Shown piece by piece: positions 25,601 through 34,600 of a DNA stretch of 64,000 nt. This stretch comes from Tethya wilhelma (taxonomy: Eukaryota > Porifera > Demospongiae > Tethyida > Tethyidae). Each line of letters starts with the position of its first letter. Within the stretch, counting starts at the first letter, position 1. The notes under the pieces were generated by a model that was not told where the DNA came from, did no database searches, and saw only the letters and a program-made list of their open reading frames with translations. The DNA is taken from contig CAXIPT010000005.1 in assembly GCA_964030475.1 (NCBI GenBank), positions 5,035,020 through 5,099,019 of the forward strand, read 5' to 3'. Both the position numbers and the translations under genes were made by a program.

Positions 25601-28600
25601 ATGATCCCATAAGCACTTCAGTGCATCAACTAAGGAAGAGCAGTCAAAATGGGAAGCAATAGTTTGCTTGAGGCTACTATAATCACCATGCAAGCGCTGC
25701 ACCTTAACAAAGGCAAGAATAGGATTGACAATGAAGGAGGAGCCAGAAGACAAAGAAGTAGTAGAAGATTGAGAAGAAGGGGAGGAGTGGGATCTGTGTC
25801 GCTCTGAACTAGTACTGCTTCGGGCAGGCCTCTGTGCAAGACGAGTGCCAAGAGAAGCATTACCCGCAACTTTGATTGACTGCTTCCATTTACCAGACTT
25901 GGATCTCCCACCAAGACTCTCGAATTCAATTGGGGAGACCCATTTGGAGTTATAACAAATGCATTTGCAACTACCTTCTTTACCCGGTTCAACTACACTA
26001 ATATCCAATTTTTCAAGGTCAAGAGTACCCTCAATCGAGCCACATTTAACTGTGATCATGCTAGAGGATCCGGAGTCAGACATCGTGGAACCAAGGGCTT
26101 GGGATGAATCCATCGCACAATGCAATCAAAGAGCTAATTCAAGCAAAACTGGCCGAGGCTATAACTCACAAGCCCTCTAGTCCCAAGTCACAGACACACA
26201 CTTAAACTGTAGACAGGGGACTGGGCTGTTCGCCTCAGTTTAAGCCAAAATAACCACTGCGCACGGTACTCAAAGCAGACACCAACACCAGTACAACAAG
26301 ATTGTTACAATTAAGACTCAGATGCCTCAGACTCAGATATGCCTGAGATAGTACAACTGTTACAGCCTAATAATAAACATAGATTCAGACAGAAAACCCT
26401 GAAAGGAGAAGACTCACTTGAAGAAGACTCACTTGAGAAGACTCACTTGGCACCACGGTCCACCACTATGACGGAGCACGGAGCACGGAGCACGGAGCAC
26501 GGAGCACGGAGCACCAACGGCAGCAGCAACGGCAGCAGGAGCACCATAGGATCTTCTTTCAACGTTTTACTTAATTACGGCGCCATTTTTTTTTTCAGAA
26601 TTCCGGGCCCAAAAATAAAAAACTCAATCTTGGTTGAAATACGTCATCAGAATGTAACTATTTCGCACAGTTAGAGAGAATCGCATATTATTTGTCCACG
26701 TGTTTGTTTGATTGAGAACGCGTAGATTTAGCGTTGAAAACCAGTACAGTTAGGGGGAAAAAGTAGCTAGGTAAACTAGCAAACTAGCGAAGAGTAATGC
26801 TAGAACTTTTCATGAGCGTTGGCAGAGCGTGGAAACACATACTAGCGCTGGTCTATATTCTGCGCGCTGGAATTACGTGCATTATAATTATGTGACCTGT
26901 CAAGGGAAAACGTGCCGTTTAGGAAATTATTGTTTTTGGAGTAAAATGCGGTTTTAGTTTAATTCGCGTTTTTGCGCGAAAATGTTTTTCTTGCACGGAT
27001 GTGCTGCGCTACATCTCAGCATGCTCCACGCAAAATTTGAGGGGTGGAGCTGCTTTTGTTGCAGAGATATAGACAGCAATGACAGCCTCATTCATTTTTA
27101 CTTAGTTGCTAACACGGAGGACAGTTGCTATGCTGTGCAACAAACCGTAGCGAATATTTATGAGCAAGGCAGCTGCCACTAAAAAATAATTTTTATTTGG
27201 TGTTTTCTTTGACTTATAAGCTGACTGATGTCAAAATTTTGCTACAGCACATTGACAGAAAGGCAAACCAAAGCTTTCTACACGCTTGTCTAATCCAAGC
27301 GCTTTCATACAGTAGCTTTCTACTCGTGGATATTACCTCTCCTTGTACGGCCATCGCGTACAGGTTATTTTGAGGCTTAGATTAGTTCTTGGAACTTACT
27401 GTACCAAGAATCTATCTCATTACTGACAAGCGCTTACCTCCTTGAGTCGATTAGCTGTCTCCTGGGTCTTCTTTCCTAGCTACTCGCTTCTCACTAAATA
27501 ATTTTAGTCCCCACGTGGCTGGCTGTGGTAATATTCAGCATGTACTGTACATGATCTAATTATGATACGGAGAGTATACGGACCGCCCATAGTTTACCTA
27601 GCAACAACTTTACAACCGTTTTTCTAGGAAGCCACGAGTGGAGGCAGGGCTGCTTGCAAGAGCTGTATCTGGAAAACTACTTGAGCTATGCGCATCAAAT
27701 TTTGATATGCGCTACCTGGGAAGGCCTAGATATACGTGGAATAGCTAACTCAAAATTCGCAGACTTTCCTAACCGGCACGTTTTCCCTTGACAGGTCACA
27801 TATAATAAATACATGAAGACAACCCCCAAGATCCTACAGCTATAGTATAGTTTACAAGGCATTATCACTTTAGTCAGTTCAGTGAAGCTTACCTTCCTCT
27901 GTCGTAGTCTTGTAGTACAATTCCTCATCCTTTACGAAAAAACAATTCAATCTTTTCAATAATCAGCCTTAGAAAGGCCTTCAGGGTATACACCAGACTT
28001 GATGTAGCCGTATATAAGGCTGGCACTAAATCGGTCAAAAGTAGCTCCTTCCTCTGACTCCACCTCGTAGCTGAAAGCTACGCTTACCACAGGGCATGGA
28101 CACCTTGACAGCTTCTGAGTAGTCTTGACCTTTGCTGTCACTTCAAAGAGCTACATAGCTAGTAATTATCTAAGGTTGAAAAAAGTCATAGTGAAAGTCA
28201 GGTCAAAACTAGGTTGGGGGTTACCGATTTCACGAGGAGTTCCCGTGAAATTAGTCATGGGGTTAACCAATCTCATGGGGTGACCAGAATTTTATGACAC
28301 TGGGATTTAACAGTATCATTCCAGAAACAGCCTATATTATTATATAACTAAACTGGACACCTACCAATGCCCTGTGACTATTCAATAGGGAGATTTGGAG
28401 GTTGGATGAGGAGAATGGCATTAGGCACTGGGTGTTACCATAACCGTAAACCGGCTGGGGGTTCATCTAGCATGCTGGGAAACCCTCAGTAATTCGATAA
28501 TCATAAGGATGAATATATATACTTCAACTTCCTCGCTTGGGCTTTTACATTAGAGGGAAACCCGGTAACCCACCCAGGCCCAAGGCACACCCTTGCACAA

Positions 28601-31600
28601 CCTATCACATCAGGAAACTGATGGAGAGACTTAATTGACACTGTGCCCACCATGCGTTTGAACACAGCTAAAGAATGGGGAGGGAATCGAAGGGAGCAAG
28701 AAAGTACCCATTAGCAAGGCATGTGTGATGGCTCTGCCTATAATGAGCCCACAAGTGGGTGAGTCGTTCCCTGTTAACTACATTTAACAGTATCGTTCCT
28801 GAAACAGCCTAAATTATTAAATAACTGAACTAGACACCTACCAACTCCCTGTGACTATATAATAGGGAGATTTGGCGGTTGGATGAGGAGAATCGCATTA
28901 GGCACTGGGGTGTTACCGTAACTGTAACCCGGCTGGGGGTTGATTTCCCATGCTGGGAAACCCTCAGTAATTCGATTATCATAAAGATATATATACTTCA
29001 ACTTCCTTGCTTGGGCTTTTACGTTAGAAGGAAACCCGCTAACCCACCCAACGCCACCAGCCCAAGCAACTATTCATCCTACCACTCCTTCAGTATCAAT
29101 TAATCACGAGTACTCTTCTTTTTCCTTTATCTCTTAAAAAACATATTTCCATCAATAATCAGAGAGTACAGCAACCTACAGCGTTAGCGTATAACATAGC
29201 TAGTCAATGACAATGACAACAATCATCTAGTTAACAGTTTTGAGACGTCAGTTGGCCTCTCTCTTGGTATTCCCAGTACGGTAGTACTGGGTACACAGGA
29301 ATGGCACGGATGGCCCATTAGCACAATAAAAATATTCACACGAATAACTGCAAAAACTGAGCGCTTAGCACAAAAAGGCTTCTAAAGCTACTATTTAGCA
29401 CTTTCTCTTTCTAATGAGCCCAAAAATATGGTCTAAAACCATTGCTAAAGTAACAAACACAAATTTGCCAAACCTCCAATTTTCTCCATCTTCTTCTTAT
29501 TCCCTTCTTTTTCTATCTTGGCTCAACTTTTCTCAGAAACTATTCACTTTAAGAAGCTAATTCTTGAACATACAAACTTGGTTTCTTTCTGTACAGTCGC
29601 TTTTGCCATCGGTTTTTAGCGCCTCTCATTGAGTAGCTAGATACAAGGCAGAAAGCACCTCCTCCATATGGCCGCCATTAATTTCTACACTCATGCATAA
29701 TTCATTANGCTATTATTAGCATGTGACCTCCTCCCTGAATATTTGCCTGTTGGTTGCATACTAACTATCAAGAATGGACTGATGTGAATGCATCTGTGTT
29801 ATTGGATACAGAAGGGACATAGAGAAATGTGATTGTGTCGATAACCCATACATTACTTGAAACAGTTTATTTAGTGGGTAGCATAGCCATTTCCTATCAC
29901 TCACCTCCAAGTACATCCACTGCCTCTGGACTTGCAGTATCATCTCCACCACCTCCAGGATGTGGGACAGCTTCCTCTCCCAGTGGTCTACCTCCTTCTC
30001 AAAGGCCTTCACATAGCGGGACGCCTTCATCGTGGACAGAGTCACCTGGTTGTCTTCAAGGAGCTGGAATACCTCATCAGTAGCTCTGATATCAGAGAAT
30101 ATTGTGCATGAATCATTCAAATGGTATACAATATACTATTTCTACACATATGCCTTGTACGTTTACAAACAAGTAGAGTGCCAGCTCAATACACTTGCGA
30201 TTTCTCTAGGCATGAAATTTGTACATACTATATCATTGTAACTACTTACTTGAGCACATGGTGTCCTCTGTCCTTGTATGGGCCTACATCCAGCACCAGG
30301 TCCTTCCATTGCTCCCCAATGGCTGCAATGGCCTGCTCTATTGCCAGTTCCTTGCTAGCAGCACTGGAAATATCACCGATCGTTTCTGAGAACTGATCGA
30401 GACCAAGTTCAATGATCTTCTCCAGTGTGAATCCATCGCTGTTGTGATCGAAAGGCTTCTGGACTTCATCCTTGAGTTGCTGCCAGTGTCTGTCCCTCAT
30501 GGCTGGGTTCTTAAGGTCTTGGATGAGGGGCATCGTACGTTTGAAGGTCTCAATCTGACCTTTCAGTGAACCACAGATGGTCCAGTCAATCTTATCCTGA
30601 GAATAATAAGAATAATAAGAAAATGAAAGATTATTACTTAAGAGACAAAAGTGGCACCCAGAAATAATTTTGATATACATAAGCTAAAAATTTCTCTAAA
30701 CAGTTTGAAAATCCATCTACTTGTAGGTACAATAAGCAAGGAATTCAGGAAGCAAATCAATAGATGACATGTGTGCATATACATACCTTAACTTCTCTGG
30801 AAAGCTTGTTGAGTTTCTTGAGCATGACTTGTGCCTGGTAGGCCATGTCGTCAGTCTGGAGAGAAGCAAATGTGCCAACTTTCCACGAGTCCCAGGCCAT
30901 CTGCCACTCCTGAGTCAGATCCCAAATGGCTTCCAAATGCTCAAGGTCCTGTAATAAAACAATTGAGAAAAGTAATACATTACAATGACATTATACCATC
31001 AATGTGAGCACCTTTTCCATGTTTTGTATGATGTGTGACGGTGGCTGGTCAATCTTGAAGATGTTCAGTCCCTTTCTGATGCTAGCTTCTTGCAATTTGA
31101 GCTGCACCAGCTGATCTCTCATGTTAGCAATGAAGTCCATTGCCTCTGCTATCGGAGTGGCAGCAGTGAAGGGACCTTTTACGGAGAACTCTTCAGCTAG
31201 ATTTGCAACAGTCTTCTTGAAATCTTCAGCCGAATGGAGCAGACCAGACTTGAACTTCTCCTACAATGGTATACAAGAGACACAATAGTAATAGTGAACT
31301 GAACTACCGTAATTGGACTAATATTCGCATTGGGGAAATTTTCGTACGCGTTGCCGTGTGCGAAAATTAAACACTCGAAATTTTGACGACCCATTACCAA
31401 TATTAATGCGGGTGCTACGCATGTACGAAAATTAAACATGCGAAATTTTACCATACGGAATATTTTCAACGCGAAAATATCTCAAACTACGGTATTCAAC
31501 AAAGACTTTATACTACCAGTTTATGGACTTTGTAAGTAAAATAAGTAAATGATTGCAATGTACATGTAGTTTTAGGTACCTTGTGTTTCTTGAGCATCGT

Positions 31601-34600
31601 GTCACCATCAATGAGACACTGCTGGAATGACATCCAGTTTCCTTGTAAACTCTCCCTCTGTGCCTCCACCTCCTCCGGCACTTGTACCTCGTACTTGTGG
31701 AGGATGCTAAACTGGTCGTTGAGTGGCTCAAACTGAGCTTCGATGTTTGGCACATCATTTTGTAGCTGCTCCAAAAGATCCAGGCCATCACTAAGCTGGT
31801 CCAGATTCTCAGGAGGAGTGTTCAGCCTTCAAAACAAACAGAAAAGTATTATTGTCTCAGTCAAAACAGCACTTTGAAATCACAAATTAAAAATTTTGCT
31901 ACGTACACCTATTTATAGATAGTGCTAGTCTTGTACCCAGGCCCCTCCCAACTTAAACTAGGAGGAAGATTTTTCTGTAAGTGAAAGGTCAAAGGAGAGA
32001 GCTTGGTTTTGAGGCTCGGATAGTGCTATGTAATTGTACTCACTTCTTTGCATTCTCGGCCAAGGAGGTACAGATGTCGTTGAGCTTCGTGGAGGCCATG
32101 TCCAGTAGCAGGTTGTGGAACCTGTTCTGCCACTCATCGCAGTGAGCTATGGTGGAGAACTTGAGAGGAGAGCAATCGAGAAGGATGAACTCCACGTTGG
32201 TGAGGGTGTCCACCTGTTGGACTTTGTTGCTCAGTTCAATGTACTGTGTGATGGCTTGATCGAAGTCGGCCACTCTTGGGTCTTGAGCACGCCATCGGCG
32301 GAAGAAGTTGTCCTTTTGTACGTTCCAAATCATCTTGAATCTGTGCAAAGAAAAGTGTGGATAGAATCATGTTTGTGTAGTTTAAGTAGTGATTCGTTGA
32401 TTCGTTGCAGCAGGGACTTACTCGTCCCATCTCTTAATGTACTCCTGGAATTGGGTGGCTGCTTTTTGCACACCGGCATCAACAGAGGCTCGAATCTTTT
32501 TCACATCTTCATCATTGTCAATTACTTTGTGAATAGGCTAACACACACAGAGAGAAACAAGCATAGAAGAAAATTATTAAGAACCACATACACATCACAG
32601 TGTACAGTGTATGCACTATTGTGAAGTGGCTCACCAGTCCTTTGGATTTCTTGCGTGCCAGTATCTCAGGGAGCCGGTAGAACACGGAGACCGTTGCAAT
32701 GAGCTCTCCAGACACAGTGCTCACATAGCCAGCCATCTCCTCCAGGCTGGGCGAGAAGCGAATCCTCTGCTGAGTCTCTTGGTCCGAGAGAACCACCTTG
32801 ACGTTGAAGAGAGGGTTGGGTGTGGTCTTTCCATCACCGTTGATCCCACGAGAGAGCTCTTGGAGAGACCACTTCACGTTAAGACGAAACGCCTCCTCCA
32901 CCATCCGATCCATGGTTTCAGTGTAGGATATCCAGTGAGTGTGCACTTCACCACCATCCCCTTTGAACACCTATGGACAGAAAAGGACATAAGCATTTAT
33001 TTTTGATATAAAAATCAATACACTTGTACTATATTGTATCGTATAGAGGGAAATTTTTGCAAATTTCACGGTTTGGCAGCTTTCCGCTAAAATTTCCCCC
33101 CACGAAATTTATAAGGTACGAGGTCGTCACGTAATGTTGAGACGCAATCCACAAAAATTTCCCCCCGCAAATTTCTATTCAAGGCGAAAATGCAAAAAAT
33201 TTCCCGCTATACGGTATTTAGACACCATACTTCAAATGTGCCATTCATGGTCTTGACAATCTCAGCGTGAATGGTTTTGAGCTTCTTTTGTACAGCGCCA
33301 CGATGGTTGTACTGCTCCACTTCGAATTCGTTTCCTTCATAGACTCTCTTCCCATCTAGTTTCACCAGCAGGAGCTCAGTGATCTTACGACAGTTGGCAC
33401 CAATGCTACGATTGGAGGACTTGTAGTTGTCAATGATGGTCCGTACCTTTGAGGGAGGAAAAAAAACAAAGAAAAAGAATAGTAATAAAATATAAATGAA
33501 AAAAAATACAGCATAATTATAAGTTTTTACATCAAAATCTATGACTCATTTACTCAATACAATTGTTTATATTTTCCTATGCTACTAACTTACCTTGTAA
33601 GCATGAGTGCGGCAGTCATTGACAAAGTACTCCAGAATGCCTTCAGAAGCCCACGTCAGTTTGGTCATACCGGGTCTGATCTTCTTGTCAAGACTCTTGA
33701 TCCTCTCTCTAAAGAGTGCTCTCTCGTTGGGTTGGAGGCTACCGATGATACGGTTGTAATCTCGGACAATGAGGAGGACATTTTCTCTGAGGACTCTCAG
33801 GTCTTCACACTGGTGGTAGATCTCTGTGGCATAGTGAGGCACTTCGAATCTCAGCCTCTCCCAGTAGTGCATCTCGGCAAACAGCTTCAGTAGAGTCTTG
33901 CTGAAGGTGGCCTCAATCATACCAGACCTAGAATAAGACACAATAGTCCAGTGAAAAATCTGACCACCAAAGCCTATACAGCCATGTTGGTTTATGCAAA
34001 TGAGGTCTACTATAGCCTCATTCTCATAATCCCAGGCTCTAGCCTCGTAAACCAGTCCCTCCCCGCTATGAAGGAGGCTGGTCTACTGCATACTGTAAGG
34101 TTGTAGATAGCTAGGTAGGAGTATTGATTGGCTATCTGTCTCATCTTTTACTCACTTGTTGTGCATTCTTGCCATGAGTGATGTTTCCAAGTGTCTGGAC
34201 AGCTCCTTCTCCACAGTGACGACCCAGTCGTTGAAGGTCTTTCCAATGAACTCCTCCAGGTTCTGAGCCAACTGGAGGTAGCTGTAATGCACCTCTTCAC
34301 CCACACCTTTCTCATAGAGGTAGAAAGCATCTTCCAAGCACTGCAGTAAACAAGAGATTCTTCAAGTGACTGTACAAGCAAAAATTGCACCTTTTTTTAT
34401 GTAATGAATGTACCTTCATTGGTGCATCAATTCTCCTCTTTAGACCTCTCACAAAAGTAGCTTGGCCTGCAAACCATGGCTGGGTAGGAGGGAGTGTAGG
34501 ATTCATTCGACTGAACTCTTTCTTCACCAAGTTCAACTCCTCGTTGTAAATGCCAAAGAGGTCCACAGTACGATGATCCACCACCCTCTTGATACTCTGT

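Larger units (their letters stand above)
12587..29904 (-). other. DNAH2: 17.3-kb DNAH2 intron containing nested genes and mobile elements
   Basis: Exon 19 ends at 29905 with a GT donor and exon 20 begins at 12586 after an AG acceptor; the joined protein is collinear with other DNAH2 proteins, so nothing coding for dynein is missing between. Nearly all other introns of this gene are under 1 kb. Contents in order: a 43-nt hairpin, cysteine-rich genes A-D and pseudogene E on the plus strand, two relics of exon 20, several inverted-repeat elements, a LINE on the minus strand, and a repeat-rich stretch without genes. Confidence 0.9.
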
